From positions 620,001-684,000 of the forward strand of contig NZ_CBDCGN010000003.1 in assembly GCF_965216805.1 (NCBI RefSeq): a stretch of 64,000 bases of DNA. Direction: 5' to 3'. The notes beneath the pieces were generated by a model. It saw only the letters and a program-made list of their open reading frames with translations. It ran no database searches and had not been told where the DNA came from. Below are positions 18,994 through 27,745 of the stretch, piece after piece (the stretch's first letter is position 1; each line of letters starts with the position of its first letter). The DNA comes from Panacagrimonas sp965216805 (GTDB taxonomy: Bacteria; Pseudomonadota; Gammaproteobacteria; Nevskiales; Nevskiaceae). A program made the translations under genes and the position numbers.

Positions 18994-20295
18994 ATGCGCA
19001 AACAGATTGGGATCGTCGGCGCCGGAACTGCGGGCTTGCATCTGGGCCTTTATTTGCGTCAGCACGACGTCGACGTCACCGTCTTTACCGACCGCGAGCC
19101 CAAGGAATATCGCGGCATGCGCCTGCTCAACACGGTGGCGCACCATGCGGTGACGGTGCAGCGGGAGCGCGACCTGCACGTGGACCACTGGCCCACCGAG
19201 GAGCACGGGTACTTCGGCCATCACTACTTCATCAACACGCCGCCGCAGCCTCTGCGCTTCTACGGCGACTATCACGCGCCCAGCCGCGCGGTGGACTACC
19301 GCATCTACCAGCCACGACTGATGGAAGATTTCCAGAATCGCGGCGGCAATATCGAGTACCGCGAGATCACCGGCCATGAGGTGTCTTCGCTGAGCGCCCG
19401 GTTCGATCTGATGGTGGTGTGTACGGGCAAGGGTCCGTTCGGCCAGATGTTCCAGCACGAACCGGCGCATTCGCCGTTCGACCGCCCGCAGCGTGCGCTG
19501 TGCGTGGGACTGTTCAAGGGCATCGCGCAGCGGCCGACCCGCGCGGTGACGATGTACTTCTCGCCCGGCGCCGGCGAGATGATCGAAATCCCCACCACCA
19601 CCTTCAACGGCATGCAGAACGCGCTGGTGATCGAGAACATCATCGGCGGCGATCTGGAAGTACTGGCCAAGACCAAGTACGACGACAACCCGCGCGCGTT
19701 CCAGGAGCTGCTGCTGGGCAAGCTGCGCAAGCACTATCCGGATTGCGCCGAGCGCATCGACGAAAAGGAGTTCGATCTCGCCAACGGCCCGCTGGACATC
19801 TTGCAGGGCGGCGTCACGCCCACGGTGCGCAAGTCCCACATCCGGCTGGACAGCGGCAAGATCGCGATCTCGCTGGGCGACGTGCAGGCGGTAGTGGACC
19901 CGGTGCTGGGTCAGGGCGCCAACATGGCCTCGTACGCCGCCTGGATCCTGGGCGAGGAGATCGTCAAGCAGGAGGTCTACGACGAGCGCTTCGTGGAGCA
20001 CGTCAACTATCGTCGACAGGATCGCGTGCTCGGTGCCACGCGCTGGACCAACTTCATGCTCACCAACCTCAAGGCGATGCCGGCGGAGTTGCAGCAGTTC
20101 ATCGGCGCGCTCAGCCAGAACCGCGCGCTGGCCGACGAGTTCACCGACAACTTCAACTACCCGGAACGGCAGTGGGATTGCTTTGCCAGCGCGGAGCGCA
20201 TGCAGGCCTGGTGCCAGTCGCGCATCAAGGCCGCGACGGCCCAGGCCAGACCGGCGATCGCAAAGCCCGGTCGCGTCACTGCGGACGCCGCGTAA
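18994..20295 (+). CDS. styA: Styrene monooxygenase, oxygenase subunit
   Basis: FAD-dependent epoxidase converting styrene (or indole) to the epoxide using reduced FAD supplied by StyB. 433 residues, a little longer than Pseudomonas StyA. The N-terminal GAGTAG (9-14) binds FAD. Family segments include RGMRLLNTVAHHAVTVQRER, YRIYQPRLMEDF and the C-terminal FAD motif SLGDVQAVVDPVLGQGANMA. Its TAA directly abuts the styB ATG. Indole monooxygenases are close relatives; the downstream styC makes styrene the likelier substrate. Confidence 0.92.
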   Translation: MRKQIGIVGAGTAGLHLGLYLRQHDVDVTVFTDREPKEYRGMRLLNTVAHHAVTVQRERDLHVDHWPTEEHGYFGHHYFINTPPQPLRFYGDYHAPSRAVDYRIYQPRLMEDFQNRGGNIEYREITGHEVSSLSARFDLMVVCTGKGPFGQMFQHEPAHSPFDRPQRALCVGLFKGIAQRPTRAVTMYFSPGAGEMIEIPTTTFNGMQNALVIENIIGGDLEVLAKTKYDDNPRAFQELLLGKLRKHYPDCAERIDEKEFDLANGPLDILQGGVTPTVRKSHIRLDSGKIAISLGDVQAVVDPVLGQGANMASYAAWILGEEIVKQEVYDERFVEHVNYRRQDRVLGATRWTNFMLTNLKAMPAELQQFIGALSQNRALADEFTDNFNYPERQWDCFASAERMQAWCQSRIKAATAQARPAIAKPGRVTADAA

Positions 20296-20862
20296 ATGAG
20301 CGCCGCGTCGCGAAGAACACCCCTGCGCCCGCCGCCGACGCAGGAACAGGATTGGCTGGAAAGCCTGGATACGTTCGGGGCCGACCCGGCGACTTTGGAC
20401 CCCGCGCACTTCCGCAAGTCGGTGTCCCTGTTTGCCACCGGCATCGTGGTGCTGACCTGCGAAGACGAGGAAGGCAATGTTCACGGCGCCACCGTCAACA
20501 GTTTCACCTCGGTGAGCCTGCAGCCGCCAACGGTGCTGGTGTCGCTCAAGCCCGGCAAGACGCATCGGATCATCTCGCGTACCGGACGTTACGGCGCCTG
20601 CATTCTCAATGAAGCGCAGCAGAATTTTTCCGCGCACTTCAGCGGCCGTCCGCAGGAGGCGGTGCGACCCGACTTCCAGGTGCGCGATCGCCTGCCCACG
20701 CTGCGTCACTGCCTGGCCTGGTTCGAGTGCGTGGTGGTGCAGAAAGTACAGGTGCACGACCACACCCTGTTCGTGGCCGAAGTGACTGCCTGCGGCAACC
20801 ATGACGGGACCCCGTTGATGTTTTTCGGAAGTCGTTATCACCGCCCTGCCATCGCGGTCTGA
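20296..20862 (+). CDS. styB: Styrene monooxygenase, flavin reductase subunit
   Basis: NADH-dependent flavin reductase that supplies FADH2 to StyA. 188 residues; flavin-reductase split-barrel with SLFATGIVVLTCEDEEGNVH, GATVNSFTSVSLQPPTVLVS and FFGSRYHRP. It begins on the base after the styA stop, so expression is coupled. The N-terminal 35 residues extend beyond the common domain. Confidence 0.92.
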   Translation: MSAASRRTPLRPPPTQEQDWLESLDTFGADPATLDPAHFRKSVSLFATGIVVLTCEDEEGNVHGATVNSFTSVSLQPPTVLVSLKPGKTHRIISRTGRYGACILNEAQQNFSAHFSGRPQEAVRPDFQVRDRLPTLRHCLAWFECVVVQKVQVHDHTLFVAEVTACGNHDGTPLMFFGSRYHRPAIAV

Positions 20863-20916
20863 GCGCGAGGCTGGACCTGGGTCGTATTGCTTACAACGAA
20901 AGAGAGGAGTGCACCG

Positions 20917-21459
20917 ATGTACAACAACCTGCAACGCAAGATGGCCGCTCACGGCATCCTGATGATCTTCACCACACTGTTGTTCGGCGTGGGCCTGTGG
21001 ATGCACCTGGTGGGGGGCTTCGAGATCGTGCCCGGCTACATCCTGCACTTCAACGTACCCGGCACGCCCGAAGGCTGGGCGCGCGCGCACACCGGCCCTG
21101 CGCTCAACGGCATGATGGTGATCGCCGTGGCGTTCGTGCTGCCGATGCTCGACTTCAGCCAGCGCGCCGCCACCTGGCTGGGCTACATCGTTGTGCTCGA
21201 CGGCTGGGCCAACGTCGGCTTCTATTTCTTCGGCAACTTCACGCCCAATCGCGGCCTGAGCTTCGGCGACAACAAGTTCGGCGAGGGCGATCTGTTCAGC
21301 ACCCTGGCATTGGGCCCGGCCTACCTGTTCGGTGTGCTGGCGCTGATCGCGCTGCTGATCATCGGCGTTCGCGGTTTCAAGGTGGCCCGGCAGCGCTCGG
21401 GCACGGAGCGAACGGGGCTGGACGCCGGCGTGGCCAACTCGGCAAGCGCGGCTCGCTGA
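20917..21459 (+). CDS. styC: Styrene-oxide isomerase
   Basis: Membrane enzyme isomerising styrene oxide to phenylacetaldehyde. 180 residues with four hydrophobic helices. Residues reported as important in this family line up: His58 (ARAHTG, haem ligand), Asn64, Asp95 (VVLDGW) and Tyr103 (FYFFGN). The ATG at 20917 follows GAGAGGAG; an upstream in-frame TTG lies before that ribosome site. The C-terminal 20 residues are polar and extend past the usual end. No styD follows. Confidence 0.93.
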   Translation: MYNNLQRKMAAHGILMIFTTLLFGVGLWMHLVGGFEIVPGYILHFNVPGTPEGWARAHTGPALNGMMVIAVAFVLPMLDFSQRAATWLGYIVVLDGWANVGFYFFGNFTPNRGLSFGDNKFGEGDLFSTLALGPAYLFGVLALIALLIIGVRGFKVARQRSGTERTGLDAGVANSASAAR

Positions 21460-21475
21460 TCGACGCCAGTCGGAA

Positions 21476-21503
21476 CGGGCATCGACCGACGAGTCGATGC
21501 CCG
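21476..21503 (+). terminator. Hairpin after styC
   Basis: Perfect 11-bp stem CGGGCATCGAC (21476-21486) and complement (21493-21503) around a 6-base loop, 16 bases after the styC stop. It has no T tract, so it may be a weak or Rho-assisted terminator, or an mRNA-stabilising structure. Confidence 0.45.
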
Positions 21504-21645
21504 ACAGACGCACGGACAGGCTGGAGCAGGATCGGCGTGCCGGATCGGCCGCCTGCTGGCTGACCAGTGCGCGACAGACGGGACCCCTGGATCGGTCCGA
21601 GAAGGAGCGACGCGCCGAACCTCGGTGCGTCCGCAAGGAGGAAGG

Positions 21646-22638
21646 ATGAATCTGGCCTATCGGACGCACCCGGCTGCGCGGCACTTCGAGTTGGCGTCGT
21701 TGCCGGCTAACGTGGAGCAGTTGCGCGATTTCCGATCCTGGAAGGATTTTGTCAACGACAACTTTCCCTGGCTGGAGCACCGCGATCACAGCGGCGGTCG
21801 CTTCGAGGCCCAGGTCAGCACCTACAAGGTTGGACGCTGTTCGCTGAGCACCATCCATGTCGAGGCCAGCGAAGTCATCCGCAGACGAGGTCTGTCGGCG
21901 GTTGCCGAGACCGGCTACATCAAGCTGATGTGGCAGATCGCCGGCGATGCGCAGCTTGAACAGGATCGTCGCCAGTGCCGGCTCGAAGCGGGCCAGGCCA
22001 CGGTTTTCGACACCGCGCGGCCGTACCGCATCCGCCTTTCGGACGGCGCCCGTTTTGTCGTCTTCATGTTGCCGCATGACGCCTGCCCGGGTTGGGAGCA
22101 CATCAGTCAAGCCATTTGCGGCGCCAGGCTGGCGGAAGGGCCTGGCGTTCGCGCCGCGCTGGGAGCGTTGATGGCCATTGTCGAAGAAGGCCACGACCCT
22201 GGCCACGGCGATAACCAGGCTGTCGTGCAGGCGGTTCAATGGATGCTGTCGACCGCCTTGCATCGTGCTGCCAGCGATCGGGGGATGACGGTATCGCGCG
22301 ATCCCAAACTGTGCCGAGCCCAGCAGTATGTCGTCGGTCATCTGTCCGACCCGGAGTTGGACGCCGAGGACATCGCGGCGGCGCTGTGCATGTCGCGGCG
22401 TTCGCTGTACCTGCTGTTCAAGGAATACGGACTGACACCGGGACGAATGATTCACGACCTGCGTCTGGAGCAAAGCGGACGGATTCTGGGCGACCCCGAT
22501 CACAACCATCGCAAGATCACCGACATCGCATTCGATCTGGGCTTTGGCGATTACGCCACGTTCAGCCGCATGTTCAAGGCCCGCTTCGGCATCACGCCCA
22601 GTGCTTACCGGACACGCTGTCATACCGCGCACGCGTGA
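21646..22638 (+). CDS. AraC-family regulator, FeaR-like
   Basis: 330 residues. The N-terminal AraC_binding_2-type sensor domain (about 1-200) resembles FeaR and similar regulators. The C-terminal double helix-turn-helix (about 225-325) has LDAEDIAAALCMSRRSLYLL and KITDIAFDLGFGDYATFSRM with FKARFGITPSAYR. AAGGAGG lies just before the ATG. FeaR in enterobacteria controls phenylacetaldehyde dehydrogenase, so a role in styrene/phenylacetaldehyde control is reasonable inference. Confidence 0.88.
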   Translation: MNLAYRTHPAARHFELASLPANVEQLRDFRSWKDFVNDNFPWLEHRDHSGGRFEAQVSTYKVGRCSLSTIHVEASEVIRRRGLSAVAETGYIKLMWQIAGDAQLEQDRRQCRLEAGQATVFDTARPYRIRLSDGARFVVFMLPHDACPGWEHISQAICGARLAEGPGVRAALGALMAIVEEGHDPGHGDNQAVVQAVQWMLSTALHRAASDRGMTVSRDPKLCRAQQYVVGHLSDPELDAEDIAAALCMSRRSLYLLFKEYGLTPGRMIHDLRLEQSGRILGDPDHNHRKITDIAFDLGFGDYATFSRMFKARFGITPSAYRTRCHTAHA

Positions 22639-23715
22639 ACGCCAGCGCGGCACGCCGCGCGCTGCACGCCGCGCGTGCACAGCATGCACTTCGATATGCA
22701 CAGAGCATCAAGCGCGTTCCATCTCACTGCATAGACTCGGTCGGGCTCATCGCGTCGCCAGCGCGAAAGTCTCGTGCGATGGTCGTGCCAAGAGCATCCG
22801 GCGAACTGATAGGAGCTATTCACAAGGGCGATGGCAGCTGCAGATGCGCAACCACAGAATCGTTTCGGCATCGCTACGGCGTCCCGCCGAATTAGCAACG
22901 GGCAGAGCGGAGCGGTGCCGGAGCGAGGGCAGTTTCGCCAACGTGCACCGAACAGCGCAGCGGCTAGCAACCGTTACTTGGAAACGTTGAAAACAGAGGG
23001 GCGCGCCTGGATCGCGCGGTCGGTAACCGAATCGAACATCGGCTTGTCATGGGTCTTTTCCTGCGCCACGGCAATCGCTCTCGGAGCCAACATTCGACCC
23101 GAGGAAGTCGGTACATCGCGACCACGCCCTCGATGAAGAATCGCGAGGTTTTTGATGAGGACGGGCGCCGCGCAGGTATGCAACCGGACGGGCGGTGATG
23201 TGCATCAACGTTTCATGCCGCCGTCCGGGCTTTCTCAATATTTGATGTCAATCATTACGGGCGCGTGCAAAGACGGAACTCATGAAGCGGCGGCATAAAA
23301 TGAGTTAAAGCAGTGACATACGGGCATTTGAATCAACTCTTCGGTACTGGCACAGATTATGGAACCGCTTTGACGAAAGCTGCACAGCGATGTCCGTGCA
23401 GCGATTCCGAAGGAACCGTTCAAGTCGACGCCCAAGCGCGTTGAGCAGAGAAATACATGAGGACTGACTGGATGGCCTGACCAACGGGTGCTGGCCTGCC
23501 AATCGGAATTTGAATCCATACGACCGGCTGCGAGCCGGCACAGGCAACACGAGCAAGCGAGGAGAACAAGCATGGTGCGACCGTTACATGTGCCCGGCAC
23601 ATGTAGTAGCCAATCCCCGTCGCAAAACGGAGCGCGCGGCTGCTCCGGGGCTGACTACTGCCATCTGCGCGAACGTGCGCAGGTCTCCCGCCGTCACACC
23701 GAAAAGTAAGAACCG
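22639..23715. other. 1.1-kb region without a convincing gene
   Basis: No frame here has a ribosome site and a recognisable product. Composition is less GC-rich than the surroundings (for example 23220-23360), and direct GC-skewed repeats such as GCACGCCGCGC occur near 22655. A 45-codon frame at 23572-23709 with GAGGAG upstream is the only possible small gene, but its sequence looks random. The region ends with a 19-bp palindrome at 23586-23604, before the MMPL gene, and probably holds that gene's promoter and leader. Confidence 0.6.
23586..23604. promoter_or_regulatory. 19-bp palindrome upstream of MMPL gene
   Basis: ACATGTGCCCGGCACATGT: two perfect 9-bp arms around one central base, 111 bases before the start of the MMPL permease. 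The size and symmetry are those of a TetR-type or similar dimeric repressor operator. No matching regulator gene lies next to it. Confidence 0.5.
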
Positions 23716-26181
23716 ATGGACGCTCTTCGATTCCGCATCGCCAAATGGATGATCAACCATCGGCTCGCCGTGGTGATCTTTTTCGGCGCGGTGACAATCT
23801 TCTTTGCTGCCGGCCTGCCCAAGGTCGACATCCGGACGATCTTCACCGACCTCCTGCCGGCGGACGATCCGTTCGTTCAGACCTTCCGGGACCATCCGAA
23901 TTTCGGCAACCCGCTGACCGTGACGATCATGGTCAAGCGCACCGACGGCAAGAAGATCTACAACCACGACACGCTGCAGAAGGTCTTCGACCTGACCCGT
24001 GACGTGGACCTCATCCCTGGCGTTTACCACGAGCGGCTGGTCTCGGTCACCACCGAGAAGGCGGTCTACGCAGAGGCGACGCCGTTCGGCATCGAAATGC
24101 TGCCGGTCATGGGCGACGAAGTGCCCACCGATCCGGCCGAACTTGCCGACCTGCAGCGCAAGGTCGAGCGCTCGCCGGTGGCGCGCACCTTCATGGTTTC
24201 GGGAGACGAGACCGCGACGCTGATCAGCGCGGCGTTCCACGAGGACGCGCTGGACTACGGTGTGGTGTTCAAGGCCGTGCAGGATCTGGCGGCGGCGGCC
24301 ACCGACGAGAACCACGTGATCCACGTAGTGGGTCAGCCCACCCTGACGGGCTGGGTATACAAGCTCCAATATCAGACCTATACGATTTTCGGCGTCACCA
24401 TCCTGCTGCTGATCGTCGCGCTGGTGTTCTATATGCGCAACGTGACCGGCGTTCTGGTGCCGGTAATCTGCAGCTTTGTTGCCGCGATCTGGGGATTTGG
24501 CCTGGTGGGCTGGATCAGCTCGCCGATCGAGCCGTTGCTGATGGTGGTGCCGCTGCTGCTGGTCGCGCGCTCGTTCTCGCACTGCATCCAGTTTACCGAG
24601 CGCTACTACGAAATCTATGGTGCCCTGCGCGACCGCGCGAAGGCCGCCGAGGTCACGCTCGGCGTAATGATGGCGCCGAGCGTGCTCGGTATTTTGACCG
24701 ACGTCATCGCCATCGTCTCGATCGGCGTTGCGCCGATCCCGGCCATGCAGCGATTTGCTCTGTTCTGCGGCATGTGGGCGGTGTTCCTGATCCCGACCGG
24801 CGTCATGTTGATCGCGATCCTGCTGTCCTACCTGCCGCCACCCAAGAATGTCGACGCGATCATCGGCGGCGGGCACGGAAAAGGGGTGCATCGGGTCCAG
24901 AAGAAGCTGCTCGAGCGCATGGCCAGTCTGGTACAAGGCAGGCGTGCCAATGCCACCGCTGTCGTACTCGCCGTGGCTTCGGTCGGAGCGATCTGGCTGT
25001 CGACCCAGATCGCAGTTGGCAATCCCGTCGAAGGCAGCAGCCTGCTCTGGCACGACTCGGAGTTCAACACCGGTGTGCGGGCCATCAACGATCACTTCCC
25101 TGGCGTCAACTCCCTGGAGATCATTCTGGAGTCCAAAGACCCCGAGAATGCACAGCGGCGCGCAGCGCGTACTGCAGAAGCCTACAGGCTTTCCAAGGAG
25201 ATCCAGCGCATCGCCGAGAGCGCCGACTTCCCTGCGACCGGTACGCGCTCATTTTCCGACTTCGCAGAAGAGGGCGCGCGCCTTTACTCCGGCGGACATC
25301 CGGCCTGGTTGCCCCTGGACCCAGTAGATCGGGCAGTCAATGCCGCGGGAACCGCCGTGGCGTTCGGGCAGAATCCGTTCAACTTTGCGGACGTTGCCGA
25401 TTTCCAGTTTCAAAGTTCCGCGGTGACGCTGTTCTATCGCGATAACAAGCAGGGCACGGTCGATGCCGCCCTGGCCACTGCGCGAGCGGCAGTGGAGGCA
25501 GTCGGCGGTGTCGACCACGATGACGTCCGGATCCGCATCGCCTCCGGCAACATCGCGCTGCAGGAAGCGATGAACAAGGTGGTCGAGCGCTATCACTGGA
25601 TCCTGCTGGGCCTGTGCGCGGGCGCGATCTTCATCATTGCCTCATTTGCCTACCGGTCGATGTTCGCCGCCTTGATCCTGCTGGTGCCGGTGGCGATGTC
25701 GAACTACTTCCTGACCGCGACCATGCACCTGATGGGCATCGGTCTGGACATCAACTCGGTAATGGTGGCGGTACTCGGTGTCGGTGTCGGCATCGATTAC
25801 GGCATCTACCTGCTGTCGCGTATCTGCGAGGAATACACCGCGCAAGGCAACGACTGGGGCCGCGCGATCACCGAATCGCTCACCACTACCGGCAAAGCCA
25901 TCATGTTCACCGCCACGATCATGCTGATCGGAATCCTGCCCTGGTACTTCCTGTCCGACCTCAAGTTCATGGCGGACATGGGCCTGCTGCTGGCCGCGAT
26001 CATGCTCATCAACATGGTGCTGGCGTTGATGATGCTGCCGCTGCTGGTGTGGCTGATCAAGCCCAAGTTCGTGACGCGTACCGACCTGATGATCGGCGAG
26101 AGCATCGACCTTTCGACCTTCATGCTTAAAGACCCCAACGGCAGTGCCGCAGTCATGCCCGAAGCTGCCGTTACCAAATAG
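23716..26181 (+). CDS. MMPL/RND-superfamily permease
   Basis: 821-residue inner-membrane transporter. Two RND halves, each with one leading helix and a five-helix bundle. In the first half the periplasmic domain spans about 40-215 and helices about 220-380. The second half begins near 410, with a periplasmic domain to about 615 and helices to about 790. Sterol-sensing-like GVGVGIDYGIYLLSRICEEY lies in the second bundle. It is followed by DUF1329, Ycf48-like, DUF1302 and DUF1329 genes, a set repeatedly found together and thought to move lipids or hydrophobic substrates across the envelope. Direction and cargo are unknown. Confidence 0.9.
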   Translation: MDALRFRIAKWMINHRLAVVIFFGAVTIFFAAGLPKVDIRTIFTDLLPADDPFVQTFRDHPNFGNPLTVTIMVKRTDGKKIYNHDTLQKVFDLTRDVDLIPGVYHERLVSVTTEKAVYAEATPFGIEMLPVMGDEVPTDPAELADLQRKVERSPVARTFMVSGDETATLISAAFHEDALDYGVVFKAVQDLAAAATDENHVIHVVGQPTLTGWVYKLQYQTYTIFGVTILLLIVALVFYMRNVTGVLVPVICSFVAAIWGFGLVGWISSPIEPLLMVVPLLLVARSFSHCIQFTERYYEIYGALRDRAKAAEVTLGVMMAPSVLGILTDVIAIVSIGVAPIPAMQRFALFCGMWAVFLIPTGVMLIAILLSYLPPPKNVDAIIGGGHGKGVHRVQKKLLERMASLVQGRRANATAVVLAVASVGAIWLSTQIAVGNPVEGSSLLWHDSEFNTGVRAINDHFPGVNSLEIILESKDPENAQRRAARTAEAYRLSKEIQRIAESADFPATGTRSFSDFAEEGARLYSGGHPAWLPLDPVDRAVNAAGTAVAFGQNPFNFADVADFQFQSSAVTLFYRDNKQGTVDAALATARAAVEAVGGVDHDDVRIRIASGNIALQEAMNKVVERYHWILLGLCAGAIFIIASFAYRSMFAALILLVPVAMSNYFLTATMHLMGIGLDINSVMVAVLGVGVGIDYGIYLLSRICEEYTAQGNDWGRAITESLTTTGKAIMFTATIMLIGILPWYFLSDLKFMADMGLLLAAIMLINMVLALMMLPLLVWLIKPKFVTRTDLMIGESIDLSTFMLKDPNGSAAVMPEAAVTK

Positions 26182-26259
26182 CACCGACCGCAATACCGGT
26201 TTCGCCCCGCCGGAAAATGTGGGCGGCATCTGTCGCAACAGAACACTGGAGGACATCAA

Positions 26260-27657
26260 ATGCGTATCAGAAAATACGACTTCAACTACAGTCGTCGGAA
26301 GATGATGGAGAGTGTGGCGTACGGTTTGGGGGCTGGAGTGTTGATGCCGCTGGACAAGGTCTTTGCCTCCGAGTCTGACAACATCAACAAGGCCTACCCT
26401 GACGAACTGGTGTCGATCGAGGTTCAGTCCAAGGGCAAGGTCAAGGTAGGCGACTACATCGACAAGAACAATGTCGAGCATGTGAAGCACCTGCTTGACC
26501 CAGGCACGTATGAGCAGATCTCCGGTGTTGAGGGGCGCAAGATCTACATCAAGGCACCCTCGACCCATCCGTACGAGATCGTCACCGCCGGCTACCACGA
26601 CGCGACCGTGGCTGACGTCAAGAACGGTCATGCCGGCAAGTGGGACGCCAACGGCAACCTGGTGGACCAGGACGGCAAGGTCTGGCAAGGCGGCCTGCCT
26701 TTTGTCAACGCCAAGACCGGTACGGAAGTCTGGTGCAACATGGCGACCAACATCGGGCGTAACGACAACGCCTGCTACGTCATCGAGCAGAAGGACTACG
26801 GCACCACCGGCAAGCTCGAATACCACTACAACTTCCAGTGGGTAGAGCTCAACAGCACCGGCCGCATGGACCGCAAGCTGTTCCGCGGCATGGAGAACGA
26901 ACTGCGTCGCCAGAGCGTGTTCTTTGCTGCCGAGGCTGACGTGCGCGGCACCTCGTTTCTGAGCGTCTGGGACTACGACGCCCGCAAGATTCCGGAACTG
27001 TACGGTTATCTGCCCGAGTTCCGTCGCGTGCGTCAGTTCCCGTCCAACCAGCGCTTCGAGCCCCTGGTTCCGGGTGCGGTGTGGTTCCTCTCCGATCCCT
27101 GGGCGGCCGGCGACCCGGTGCTGACCTGGGGCAACCACAAGATCGAAGAGCGCAAGCCCATGCTCGGTCCCTGGGCGGCCGACTTTTCGCGTCACGACGA
27201 GAACTGGGAACCGCCGCGTCAGGCCGACAACCCCAAGTTCTTCGACATCCCCTACGAGATGGCGCCGGAAGTCATCGTCACCAGCTGCGAGCCGACCGGT
27301 TATCCGCGTTCGCCGGTGTCCAAGCGCGTGGCCTATGTCGATGCCCGCAACTGCATGGCTGCCAGCAACATCCGCTACGACCGTCAGGGCAAGCTGTGGT
27401 CGAACTTCGAGATGGCGCACGGCGTGTTCAAGGGCGGCGGTCCGGATGGCAAGCGTTTCATCAAGAGCCACGACGGCGTCAATGCCGGCTGGTCCTGGAT
27501 CTACGTGCACATCTACGACTTCCAGAACCGTCGCATGTCGCTGTGCAACCACTCCAAGGGCGCTGCAGGCGTCGAAGCACGCTTCGATGCCGAACCCGAT
27601 TGGCTGTTCGATACCTACTGCACCGCTCAAGGTATCCAGTCCCTCGGACGCGCTTAA
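26260..27657 (+). CDS. DUF1329 protein, copy 2 (near-identical twin of 14607-16004)
   Basis: 465 residues, same amino-acid sequence as copy 1 as far as I can compare. Tat-like YSRRKMM motif, then an LolA-like beta-rich domain with FRGTSFLS-like VRGTSFLSVWDYDARKIPEL and PEFRRVRQFPSNQRFEPL. It sits between the MMPL permease and the Ycf48-like gene, the usual genomic position of DUF1329, so this copy is probably the ancestral locus and copy 1 the derived one (inference). GGAGGA lies 8 bases before the ATG. Confidence 0.92.
   Translation: MRIRKYDFNYSRRKMMESVAYGLGAGVLMPLDKVFASESDNINKAYPDELVSIEVQSKGKVKVGDYIDKNNVEHVKHLLDPGTYEQISGVEGRKIYIKAPSTHPYEIVTAGYHDATVADVKNGHAGKWDANGNLVDQDGKVWQGGLPFVNAKTGTEVWCNMATNIGRNDNACYVIEQKDYGTTGKLEYHYNFQWVELNSTGRMDRKLFRGMENELRRQSVFFAAEADVRGTSFLSVWDYDARKIPELYGYLPEFRRVRQFPSNQRFEPLVPGAVWFLSDPWAAGDPVLTWGNHKIEERKPMLGPWAADFSRHDENWEPPRQADNPKFFDIPYEMAPEVIVTSCEPTGYPRSPVSKRVAYVDARNCMAASNIRYDRQGKLWSNFEMAHGVFKGGGPDGKRFIKSHDGVNAGWSWIYVHIYDFQNRRMSLCNHSKGAAGVEARFDAEPDWLFDTYCTAQGIQSLGRA
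26260..27657 (+). repeat. CDS-length inverted repeat, right copy
   Basis: Right partner of the repeat at 14607-16004. Identity runs from the ATG to the TAA and no further on either side; two silent base differences were seen. Confidence 0.9.
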
Positions 27658-27677
27658 GGAATGTAGCAAGTCAGGCC

Positions 27678-27708
27678 ACGCGGCGGCTCGCAACGGGCCG
27701 CCGCGTTT
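27678..27708 (+). terminator. Hairpin after DUF1329 copy 2
   Basis: 10-bp stem ACGCGGCGGC (27678-27687) and complement (27697-27706) with TTT following. It could attenuate transcription between DUF1329 and the Ycf48-like gene, raising DUF1329 output over the downstream genes. Confidence 0.55.
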
Positions 27709-27745
27709 CTCGGGATCGATTCATCGACGGGTGGGGCGACGAGCC

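Noticed and set aside
18904..22701. A 1,265-codon open frame on the minus strand across styABC and the AraC gene
   Set aside because: It is antisense to well-supported genes and arises from high-GC third positions; its product is low-complexity with no family match.
23331..23360. Sigma-54 promoter around TGGCACAGATTATGG
   Set aside because: The GC dinucleotide at the -12 position with correct spacing is missing.
25642..27693. A 683-codon minus-strand frame, matched by a similar frame opposite the other DUF1329 copy
   Set aside because: The repeated similarity comes from the duplicated DUF1329 gene on the other strand, not from a second conserved protein.
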